Positions 38,543-49,883 of a DNA stretch of 64,000 nucleotides are shown one piece after another. The notes beneath the pieces were generated by a model. It was not told the origin of the DNA and made no database searches. It saw nothing but the letters and a program-made list of their open reading frames with translations. Position 1 is the first letter of the stretch. Every line of letters begins with the position of its first letter. Source of the stretch: Rhytidiadelphus loreus (lineage: Eukaryota > Streptophyta > Bryopsida > Hypnales > Hylocomiaceae); assembly GCA_947034895.1 (NCBI GenBank), contig OX344764.1:39124935-39188934 (forward strand). The letters run 5' to 3'. The position numbers were made by a program, and so were the translations under genes.

Positions 38543-40503
38543 GTGAATCTGCAGCAATCACCTCCTCGTCATGGAAGCACGAGGGACCTTTCAACTGAAT
38601 GTGAAATGCGAGAACAGACACCAGAGTCAATCACCATGGTGAATGAAGTATGGAATTATGAAAACATGTTTTGTAAGATACCACCAAGAGCTGGCAAGAC
38701 GACCATGACCACCATAGACTGCTCCGACTATCAGACACTCAATCGATATGATGGCTGGACATTTAACTCTCAGGACGACTCATGGATGGCAGAGTTTAGA
38801 GATTACACATGTAATTCTTTTGACGAAACTAATTCTAATTGGGAGCTTTTGACTGAGAGTAAGGATGCTTTGGAAGACGAGACAAATGTAGATCTTGTCC
38901 GATACAAGGAATTCTCCCACCTTGACCGAGATCATACTGTTGTTATGGAGCAAACTTAGGCCTTGTATGTCGATGCAGAGTAGGGGCATGATACGGAGGT
39001 GTTGGCTGGAGATCGTGCAACCTTCACAAGGCCTCACCTAGGGTCCACTGAGTGTTTTAGGTGGCAGATTCAGCCTCCACGTTATTATTTCAACCTTTGG
39101 TGGGACCTGCCTACAATTGATGTTCTCGTCCAACAAACGAATTTGTATGCGAGGCAGCAGTGTACCATCCTCAATGACCCCAAGAGACGAGGTTGACCAG
39201 CTATCATCAATGGCGGGCCCAAGTGGAAAAATACAAACGCTACAGAGATGAGGACATTCCTAGGCATTGTAATTTTGATGGGCTTAAAGCTTTACCCCTC
39301 CATTCGACAATATTGGCAGAAGGATCTTTTTTGGAGGCGTAGCCTCATCCCACAAGCCATGACATGTGACCGCTTCGAGTGTATCTTCCGTTGCCTTCAC
39401 TGCGTGGATAACTCGACATTGTACTAGAACAAAGAGGCAGCTGAGTACGATAAAATTGGCAAAGTCAAATGGGTGGTTGATCATTTCGTTGCACAATCTC
39501 AGGAGTACATCACTTGTGACGAAGTGATGATTGCTTACAGGGGCCATAAGGCCATTTCTCACCCATTTGTCAATATATCCCTACGAAGCCAACGAAGTAT
39601 GGAATCAAAGTTTGGGCAACCGTCTCCAATCCTAGTCAATACATCTACAACATCATACCTTATCTCGGGAAGAAGGGAGGAGAAGCGGAAGTGACACTTG
39701 GAGAGAAGGTGGTTCATCAACTGACTAGAGGCTTGGGTCACATGTCACACATGGTAGTGTGTAACAACTTCTTTACTTCTCCGCAGCTTTTCCATGGCCT
39801 GCTTCAGCGAGGGATTTTTGCTACAGGAATGGTGAAAGGCAACCGTGTGGGTTTTCCATCATGTTTGGTGGGAATGAAGCAAGGGGAGCATCCAAGGTCG
39901 ACTTTATTTTGGCAGATTCACAAGTTGCAGCAAATGGCAACTACCACCTGGTTTGATTCCAAACTAGTTTCTTTCTTAAGTACATCAACAAACCCAATTG
40001 GAGAAGCGAGTGCATTTCGATGGCTTCAAGGAACACAACAGGAGATTTCCACTACCCCGCAACAGGCTGCATATCAGGAACACATGAGGGGTGTCGACTT
40101 GATCGACCAAATGCGCCGAGATTACACTATGCAATTCCACTCTAGAAAGTGGTGGCACAAGTTGTTCTTCTTCATAGTGGATTCATCTTTGTAGAATGTC
40201 TGGGTGCTTTACCATAAGGACTGCGTGCGTCGCGGGGAGAAGGAGAGGGCCGGGGGAGGTTGTATGGGATTTTACCCAAGCGTGGCTAAGTCGCTCATTG
40301 AACCATCTGTGGCACTTCCTCGAACTTGTACTACTCATAACATCCACCCGGACGCTATACTTTACATCGTCCAGCATCTATAGGGATTACGAAAACGTTG
40401 CCGCATATGCAAGAAAAAACAGCGTCGGGTCTGCAAAGCGTGCCAGTGGTTGCCTTGCTACGATGAGCCTTGCTTCGGCAAATTATATAGCCAGAAAAAG
40501 TAG
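38543..40503 (+). pseudogene. piggyBac transposase pseudogene (DDE, IS4-like fold)
   Basis: Frame 2 runs from 38543 to about 39580 and frame 1 from there to the stop at 40501-40503; a one-base indel near 39580 joins PFVN to PTKPTKYGIKVWAT. Stops also occur at about 38957, 38981, 39194 and 39425, and at 40192 and 40381. Family landmarks in order are the N-terminal DLPTIDVLVQQTNLYA helix region, ITCDEVMIAYRG (first catalytic Asp), VVCNNFFTS, GVDLIDQM (third Asp and its neighbour) and a C-terminal Cys-rich finger (CRICKKKQRRVCKAC). In active piggyBac transposases the second site reads DN(W/F)FTS. Here the Asp is Asn, so the protein would be inactive even without the stops. Confidence 0.9.
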
Positions 40504-41646
40504 GCCCTCAGATTGTCACAATAGATTGGTCGTTGATGCATTCTCCGTGTGTGCAAATTGGATGATGAGCCTGGCGCCAACATCCCTAGATTCTGCATCA
40601 AAGAGCAGAGGCCGTAGAGCTCGAGGATTTCATCGTGGATAGGAAATAGTTGAATTAGGAATTAGCACGACAGAGGATTGGTGGACGTCGATCTTCAAGC
40701 AATGGGAAGAGTTTGATCATCTGTCCGTTTTTGCAAGACTATTGTGTGTAGCTAGATTGAGACTTTGCATTCCGTTTTGTGTATAGGCTGTCTATATGGG
40801 TAGCACTTGAACTAGTGGTAGTGCTTCTGTCCTCCTCAGGTTTGTCGTAGTGTTACAAGCACACCACCTACTAGGCAAATTTTGTTCGTTCATCACAACT
40901 AAGGGGAAAATGCTTCTAGTTTTTTTGGCAGTTGCAGACATTTCCAGTTTGGTTAGTTCAAACTTGTGGAAGGACTACCCTTCCGCCTTTGGTAGTGTGG
41001 TAGAAGTTCTTCCCAGACTTGAAGGTTGATTTGATGAATTTTTCAGACATTGCGGCTTGGCCGAATTTTGGGTTCATGAATTTGTCCTTTTGTAAGCGTG
41101 AATAGTGGGTGTAGCATCCCATTGCAGACGTCAATGGTCGTCCCTGATTGAATTCGGCGCCTTCGCGTGCCCCGCAGTGTGCACCTGGATGGCTGGTCGC
41201 CAGCTTCGAGGTTGCCGATTTATTCCGGTCTCTTTCTACCACTAGCCGTCGCTATTTCCGGATTCATCACTCCAGAATTCTAAGAAGAATGTCGCATTGG
41301 CCCTGAAATTTTGCATAGTGAAACATCATGCTGGGATGCTCACCCCTACAGAGTTTTCTACCATTTTGTGAAGTATTCCGTCCACCACGAATCCCGAAGC
41401 ACTCGAAAGTTGAACTGGAAGCAACGTCAAGTCCAAGTTCCGTCTCCATCACCCCTAAATTTCTCCACATTGCACCATTGAAAATCTAAGCTGTTTGTGG
41501 TAGTTGCCTCGCCTAGAAGGCATTATTCTATCCATATGGTCAACCCTCAACGATTCCACCCCACTTTGATGCCAAAGCAAAATTCCCGTGTGGATCCACA
41601 AAAGTTGTTACTCTGTGTTGTCAGAGCTGGGGCGGTGAGGGGTTAA

Positions 41647-43093
41647 TAGGCTTGGCCACCTTGATCAGGCAAATGAAGCATTAGTAGTAGTAGTACATGC
41701 ATAGTTAGGGGCTTAAGGCTTCGTCCTTATGATAGTTGCGTTGTTCCCTTGCCTCTAATCAAGTATCAATTCATTGCAACCAAGTTTAAGGTAGAATTGC
41801 CCATTACCATCATCCACCCAATTCTGCCACCTAAAGAACCTTTCCATTTGTATCACTAACTCACCCATTACCACAATCCTACCAACATTTTATCATAATG
41901 GCAATGCACTTGGAAAGCATACACATTGGCCCATGCTTTTGCCCATACTTCAACAAGGGTCTATTTGTACTTTAACATTTCACTTTTGAAAAATCACAAA
42001 AAATTTACTTCTTGTCAGAATGTCTTCATTCTTTCTACAAATGACTTCTTTCAAACTTTCCAATCTTTGAAAAATAAGGGAGTTGAAAAACAGCCTTCTC
42101 TAAAGTATCTAGATAGCAAATCTTTATGGTAATGAGCAATTCTACCTTACTACCCACGACTACTTGAATGAAAGAAAGGTAGGTTGCCATTGCAAAACGT
42201 TGTCGTAGTGATGCAATTCATTCTATTGGGACTATGCATTTTCATCATCTATATGATAAAGCATTACCTCGTGCATGAGAATTTGGAAAAGATAGTTATT
42301 TACTTGGATGCAAGATAATTGCAAGGGCATTTTTAACAAGCAATTTCCAAATTTGAAAGTATTCAATGTCAATAAAATATATTTAGTTCCATTTACTTCC
42401 ATGATCCATTAGGTTCTTGCATGAAATGCTCAATTATGGCTTTTGACTTTTACTAAACTTTTTTATATGCAATTGGCTATCTCGGATGTTTGTGGATTGA
42501 AATTAGAGCTTTGAGTTTGTGGATATAGTCCAAATATCATGTGTTCGTTTATGAATGCATCAAGCTTGGACAATAAAATTTTCAAATATCAACTATGTTT
42601 AGGTTATCATCACATGAAAAAATTATGGTAAGTTGTTTTTTCAATTCTAGCTCACTTACATTCTTCTAAGAGAAACTCCTCAACTCAAAATAAAATCAAG
42701 TCATCATTCCCAAGTAGCTTGAATTTGTCAACTTTCAAGCCCAAATTAGAATTGCCATGGCAAATCTACAATTGGTTCAATCAATTTTGAAGAAATGTAG
42801 GTCAAATGGTGTCATATGTGAAGCCAATGCATTTATAAACAATTTGCATTGATTGATATATTTGCTAGCTTTATTCTTATACAATGAGAAATTGGCATAT
42901 ATGCATAATTAGATATATTATTTTAGGTTAGAATAATTAATAGGGATTTTGTTTTGTAATAAAAATATTGAAATAAAATTAATTGTTTTTGAAAAATATA
43001 ACTATGACAGCCCAAAAATTTGGAAGTTGACATTTTTAACAACCAAAAATTAAGGTAAGTTGCCTTTGACAACCCAAAATTGATAAAGGCAAA
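41647..43093. other. AT-rich intergenic stretch
   Basis: No gene seen. A TTGACAACC(C/A)AAAATT-rich patch lies at about 43010-43085. Confidence 0.35.
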
Positions 43094-43327
43094 TTAGTAT
43101 GTGAGCTCAAAAATGCGAGCTTGTGAGCATTGAGCCTACAATATAGGTACCTATAATGCAAAGACCACACATTATAGATGGTGTATATATCATAAACACC
43201 TATAATATGGATATTTATAACATATACAACCTATAATCATAGAATTTTTTTATAGTATATACACCTATAATATAGGTGTGTAGTATTCTAAGCTCGTAGG
43301 CTTACACTCCTATGCTCACATAGTAGC
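43094..43327. mobile_element. AT-rich foldback MITE, copy 1
   Basis: Left end TTAGTATGTGAGC, right end GCTCACATAGTAG, with TATAATATAGGT repeats between. A relative lies at 55625-55867. No clear target duplication. Confidence 0.5.
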
Positions 43328-44775
43328 AACCCTCGTGCTTTCCCTTAAGGCCCCCCTTACTCACTAAGGTGGCATGGACATGCCTTGTAGTAAGGATTGT
43401 GATACCTTTAGTAAGAGTGATTATGCAATTACCAATTTGATGTAGCAATGCTTCATTATTTTTTGCTCAGCAAGTGTATTCTATCATACTTGTTAGGTCT
43501 GGTCCGTATTTGCACCTAGGGAAGTATAGATGTACTAAAGATTTGATTGTAGCATTGACACCTTCTTGAACAAGTATTTGTAGAGAAGACGCCCTAAAAA
43601 GACCGACCAAGTGCAAGAGTGGAAGAAGTTCAGTGATTGGGATAGCACATCTAAGTCACCTTCACCTTTTGATGACAATAGCAACAACAACAATTTCAAA
43701 GTCGATCCAAATTCTAAAGCATCTTTGCTTGCACTCGAGTGATTGTAGTTTGAAAAACTCCATATTTTTATTTTGTGGGCCACACAATTTTAGTGGGATA
43801 CAACCTACTTTATTGTGGATGCACTCACATTTTTAGGTATTACAAACAATCACATGTATATGTATTCATATAGGTAGAAGAATACATTTTGGAGGGGCCT
43901 GACAAAGAGTTCTATCTAAATTTTGGAACTGCATTTGTTTGCAAAAGTTAATATTTATGGAATTGATGAAACCATTTTGAAAACCATGTGCTCTTTTGAA
44001 AAAGTGTATTGGGTTAGGATTCATCACTTTTATAGCATTGTTGTTTCATGTCTATATGGTAGTGAGGATTACATTGGATTCATCATGAACAATATGATTG
44101 TGTGTGTCTATTCTTTTATCTTAAACATGAGATGTGCGCATGGCTAGTGGTTTTAAATTGTCAAAAAATGTAATCGGGATAAGGACGGCCCCACTTGCAT
44201 GTTTGCTAGCTATGATTTCATCTAATTATAGATGTATCTATAGAAGGTCCTAATCCAACCAAGTGATGATATTTAGAATGTGTAAATTCAAATATCTAAA
44301 AATTCAAAGACAATATTGTTTTGCTTTTGGAGGATATATATGTGTTTTTCATACATCCCAAGCCTTGCAAGAGATTAGGTGAGAGAATCAAGAAGTTAGA
44401 ACTAAGTAGAAAAAATGTTGCATCGCTTTAGTTGGCATGGGACAAATTAGATAGTATGCTATACATGAATGAAAAGAACCATAGGTGCTTCTTCACTTCA
44501 ATTGATGTTGCAAGTAAGTTGTTTAAATTTGGATGCATGCAGTGAAATTGAGTGAAATCTTGTCGCAAAGAACAAATTTTAGTTGTTGCCCAACATATTT
44601 TGTCATGTTCTCTATATACTTCATGAAAAAACAATAAATATGCCTCAAAATTGCTTAGAATTGAAGATCTCTTCTAAAAAGTAATGCAAATTAAACTAGA
44701 GCTTGTCAAGTGAGCAAAATTCCAATCAACAATTCATGTGTGGGTATCATTGAAGTTAAAGAGTAGTGATGTGTT
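43328..44775. other. AT-rich intergenic stretch
   Basis: No gene or paired repeat ends seen. Confidence 0.35.
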
Positions 44776-44778
44776 GAA

Positions 44779-45018
44779 CACTAGAAGAAAACTGCGTTGG
44801 AACCCACAAAATCATGTGGGATTAATTTTGTTGAGTTCCTCGTTTCCGATGCTGATTTTTGCATTGGAATGTATTGGAATGCAACACAAAAATGCATTCC
44901 AACACATTTCAATGCAAAAATCAGCATCGGAAACGAGGAACTCAACAAAACCAATTCTACATGGTTTTGTGGGTTCCAACGTAGTTTTTGACAGTTCCAA
45001 CATAGTTTTCTTCTAGTG
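44779..45018. mobile_element. CACTA-type hairpin MITE (240 bp)
   Basis: Ends CACTAGAAGAAAACT and the inverse, with a GAA duplication at 44776-44778 and 45019-45021. Nearly the entire element is self-complementary, which is why ORFs on both strands look alike here. Different interior from the element at 5710-5845. Confidence 0.85.
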
Positions 45019-45021
45019 GAA

Positions 45022-46732
45022 CTTGTTTTACAAACCTTCAAAATTTTGATTGATAACCTTCAAATTTCTTGGAGAAATTAATCCATGGTTCATTCATAAT
45101 CAAGATATTTGAGTTGAAGTCTTGAGTAAGCAAACTCATTTCTAAAGTTGAGACGGTGGTATGGCTTAAAACACCTCAACTATTTTTGAATTTGTGTTGA
45201 CTTTTGCAAATAAAGTCATTAAGAACATTTGTCCTCATGAACAAAAAATTGATGGTCTTCAAGACAAGATCTAATTTGATTTTTATCATATTAACGTCGT
45301 TGCTTGTTAACATTTTCAATTGCTTAGCAAAAATACATTAGATGTATTTTGGCCTACCGGAGGGCCGTTTCAAGCTAGTTCCCATTTCAAGCTAGCCAGC
45401 GCTATTTGGAAAAAAAATTAATTAAATATTTAATTTTTTTATGCATGTTGATGTGGTAGTCTCTCGACTACATCAACAAGTTGCGTGGCGGAAATCTTAG
45501 AGTTTGGGAACGTAGGGAAACACAAGGGGAACTCGCAGCCCTTAACAAAAGCTAAAACTCATCTAATGCAAAAAGATTGACCTAGACATGGAAAATTCAC
45601 AATTTTAAATATTTTCAAGAAAAACTTTATTGAGAAAAAATAATATTAGTTTAGAACTCGGGGAGGTCACTCTGCAAAAAGTAAAAAACCATGTGAGTTG
45701 AACTACAAGGTGCATTTTATTCATTAGAAGAAAAATTTATAAATAATTTGGATCTATTTTAGTGTGGATTTAATTCTTGAAACATCATTATACGTAAAAT
45801 AGGATATTGAAGAATCTCTTGAAGTAAAAAAAAATAGATATAAATTAGTGTGAATAAAATCAAAGAACTCAATTTCAGATTTCCTACTAGTGGAAGAGAA
45901 AAATTTATTATTTTTAAGATGAGTATATATAATCCCTAGTCTTTCTAATAGAAGAATGAAAAAGAATATGTTTTTAACCATTTAACGCTTTGAATATTGT
46001 AGCTAGATGCATTAGATTTTAAGCACTTCTCTACCAAGATTATGCACATTCAAAATTAAAATGAAATGGATTAAGTAGAAATTAACTTTACAATTGTATT
46101 CTCAATTGGAGTGGGGTATTTTGTCAAAATTAGAGAATCATTCAATGGTAGAATTGGAAGATCATAGTGTGTATTTGAATTGGATTATGCACATTCAAAA
46201 ATGAAATTTTTGGAGATGTGTACTTTTAGAGTTAAATAGAATTTTGTTAAAATTCAAAAGTAGAAATAAAGAGATTTATTAGTTTTTGATATCATCACCT
46301 CTCCATTGCATCCATTTATATCAAGAATAATAGATTCACACATAATTATTGTAAGGTTTATGAGTAAGAGTGACCTTTGAGTTAAATAGAATTTTGGTTC
46401 GATTTTCAAAAATAAAAGTAATGTGACAAGTAAAGAAATTAAGCAATGTTGCATTCTTTCATATCAAGAATAAACTCACACAAAATTATTGTGAAGTTTA
46501 TGAGTGAAAGTAACTTAGCCATATACAATTTATGACAAAATTTTATATGTTGAAAATTGAAAAGAATTGGTGCATAGATCAAGATTAGAACACATAAAGG
46601 GTTAATACAATACATGGATGAGAATAACCCCTCAATGTCACCAAAGCCAAGAAATAGTCAATGGACAGTTCAACAATCTTGATGGTTTTCATTCAAGTTT
46701 TTTTTCAAGCTTCCTTGAGTGGGTGCACAATA
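45022..46732. other. AT-rich stretch with one GC-richer patch
   Basis: No gene seen. About 45340-45560 has a CTACCGGAGGGCCG patch, a TTAATTAAATATTTAA core and a CTCATCTAATG end, matching segments near 10.3 kb and 27.0 kb in layout. Confidence 0.35.
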
Positions 46733-46952
46733 TGATAGCTCCACCTAATTTCGACCTCTGACCCCATTCCACCCAAATGAAAAGTTCTCATTGATTCTAG
46801 AAAACAAATTTGTGACTATAGTACATGCCTTAACTTGCATGTATGTAAAGTTAAGGCATATACAACAATCACAGATTTGTATTTTGGAATCAATGAAGGC
46901 TTTTCATTTGGGTGGAATTGGGTCAGAGGTCAAAATTGGGTGGAGCTACCAT
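46733..46952. mobile_element. Foldback element (~220 bp)
   Basis: The arms pair over about 90 bp: TAGCTCCACC, CCTCTGACCC and CCACCCAAATGAAAAG on the left return inverted on the right. The loop carries a second small inverted repeat around GCCTTAACTTGCATG. Target duplication not resolved. Confidence 0.65.
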
Positions 46953-49879
46953 AGCTGGTGGTGGAAATTTTCTAAATAAAGTGATATTAATCTTTTTATA
47001 CAATAAGATGTGTTAAAAAATGAGTCATCAGATATGCTTTCTTAGTGTACTTTGTTACCTTCCAACTCCTTATTTGGAATCTCAAATTTAGCCATAAAAA
47101 TGGTCTTTTTTGAATTTGAACTAATGAAGATTATTAGGTCTGGTTTCTACTCCAATTTGAAATTTTGAAAAATTTCTAAAATTGATTATTTTATTGCAAT
47201 GTGAAGTTCATGAATATAACCATAGTTTATTAATTTTCTAATTATAGAATGACATGGAAATTTGGTTAACATCATGATGTTCTACATTATAATGTATGCC
47301 TATGACAAAAATTTCCATGACTTATAATGCATTTTGATTGTTGGATGTACCTAATTTGATGTCAATTCCAATTGTCAATTGAAATATATATGATATGTAA
47401 ATAAAGATTTGATTGTTGACATAGTTATTATTAAGAGTTCCTACTCTAATTGCCTTCAAGTAATGTGAGATGTTGTAGAAAGTTGGCAACTTGTTATAAA
47501 TTGGAGTGTTTATAAGTTTGGAGTTCATAGTAACAAATTTTACAATTTGAGGGCCTATAAAACATAAGATAATGACCTTGACACACCAACATCTTCATAT
47601 TGAATATTTTAGTGAGTGTAATATGAAATGTCAATTACATAATAATGTGATGAGAATTCCAACGATAGGAAACGATTAATCAAAAGAGAAGTCCATAATG
47701 TGAAAGAAAAGGAATTTATTATAAGAGCGAAAAGTGTATCAAAGATGTGCATTTCAAGGGTCAAAACCCTATCTACAAGCTAGGCTTTCCTTTTGTGTGC
47801 TACGCTTTCATTGGCCAAATCCTCCCAACCTAATGACTTCTTTGTCGAATCATCCAAGTGATCCAACTACCTATGCTTTGTTTTGTTTTTTTAAAACCAC
47901 AATTATAGCTTGTTATGTAATCTAACCACATACAAAGTTGGCCAACTTGATTCTTCAAAGGATCACTTCAAGTGCATTTTCCTCTAAATATTTTTAATAA
48001 TAGAAAAAACACTTCAAAAACCAAAGTGACTACATTTTGGTTGTTTAGGAAGTTAAGGGTCAAATGGTTAATCAATTATTGTTTGTTTCATGTTGCTTTT
48101 GAGTTTGATCCTAATTTTTTTATATACATTGCATGTTTTCACACCAAACATTCATTCTAAAATCCTTCATTATCAAACAAAACAAAATTTCTAAAGTTTA
48201 TAAGTACTATAGCATGCGACGAGTTAAGCTAGATTTTCATTTATAATTACCTATAGGGTGCTTAAAATTAAGACTAAATAGCTTTTTTTCTACTAAAAGG
48301 GTCCCTTAAAATCATAATTACTAGGTAAATAGCCCCCAAACAAATACCCGGTTAACGCATGTGGTTACAAAACATAAAGGGAAGTGACCACTCCAAAAGA
48401 TAATGCCTGCTAGAATTAATCATGTCTTTTTACATTACTCAGCATCTAATTAGCTAATTAACCACCCTAACTAGGAAAAACAAGAACAAAATTTGAAATT
48501 CAAGATTTCAAGGCCAATTAGTGAATCTACATAGTCATACTTTCATTTATTTGCATCCCCTCAAACACTAATATATCCTTGATCTTTGTGCCTTATGCTA
48601 TTTAATTGGCTTGACTTGATGATGCTCGAGCTCAACCTTGATGATTCATGTGCTTTGGTCATTTTGACTAATTCTTCTACTTAAAATTGTAGTCTTTGTC
48701 AACTATGGTACAAAAATTTGATTTATATATATGCATGGATCCCATATACATAGATTGATTTCAAAGTCTCAATTACAACATTTTCCTAAAAAATGATTGC
48801 AATGATCAATTGATCCAAATGATAAACTCCATTTTCTTTTGTAAAAAAAGCTATTTATGATATATTGATTACATTCCATTCTATATTAGTAATTTGAAAG
48901 TTGAATTTATAGATTTATTACTCTTGAATTTCATCATTTTTATTTTTGAATTTATAAATTCATATCTTCCAAATTTATTTCCTTTGCAATTAGTAATATT
49001 TAGTTTTCTTTTAGAATAAACATCAATATAAATAGTTTCGTAGGTATTTTTCATTTTTCAATTTTCAAAATCTATAATATTTATTTCATTTTGAAAATTT
49101 AAATTCAAAATCATATCCATAATTTCATCAAATTTGACAACAATGGTTTTTATTTAAATTTTCTTCATATAAATATTGGAATTAATAAAAAAAATACTTA
49201 TTTTATAATTTTTTATTTATTATGTTGATATAATAATGCATATTCCAATTTTTTTTCATTAATTGTATTTGCATACAATATTAGTTCTTTAAAATCAATT
49301 GTATTTACAATATTTGTCTTTCTATTTATGTATATATATGTTTTGTGAAAATTGCAAGGATATTTAGCAAAACAAAATTTTAAGCTTATATTGTACATTA
49401 TCATGGATTTTTAATTGCATATTAAAAGCTTCAATATTAACTTTTGTATCCCTCAATGCAGTGTCTAAACTGAAAAAGAATTCTTTTAAATATTTAATTT
49501 TGTTACAAATGCAAATGATCATTTCTTTGATATCATTCATCTTGTCTTCTTTTAATTTTTCAAATTCTTTCAATTTCTTATATTCAATAAAATATCATCT
49601 TTAAGAGCCCCATTTATTAAGATTAAATTGTTCCTTTTGCATGTAACAATTGTAAGCTTATTATTCAAATCTACTTCCAAAGATAATGCATCAAATTGTT
49701 TTTAAATGACACTTTCATTATTAATTAAAACTTTATTTTTCTTACATGTATCAGAGAACTTTGATCTTGTTGATGATAAGAGATATTCTAAATTATTATT
49801 TTCTTTACATTATTTTTTAAAAAGTTATCCAATTCAAGTTTTAAATTTTTGTTGTTTTCTTGAAGTTTTTCATTATCTT
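46953..49879. other. Very AT-rich intergenic stretch
   Basis: No gene, RNA or paired repeat ends seen. Confidence 0.35.
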
Positions 49880-49883
49880 TTAA

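Larger units (their letters stand above)
34473..41642 (+). mobile_element. piggyBac transposon, 7.17 kb, with both ends
   Basis: It is flanked by TTAA (34469-34472 and 41643-41646). The inverted ends CCCTTCACCACCCGAG and CCCCTCACCGCCCCAG agree at 13 of 16 bases, and a subterminal inverted motif TCCACACGGGA lies at 34502-34512 and, inverted, at 41584-41594. Inside are a decayed transposase (38543-40503), a 179-bp tandem repeat (37171-37707) and further coding-like stretches (34970-36780; 38051-38336 on the minus strand). At 7 kb it is much larger than the usual 2-3 kb piggyBac. It lies about 730 bp upstream of the E2 start codon. Confidence 0.88.

Noticed and set aside
44738..45041. Overlapping ORFs on both strands with near-identical proteins
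   Set aside because: Produced by the CACTA hairpin, whose two arms translate alike.
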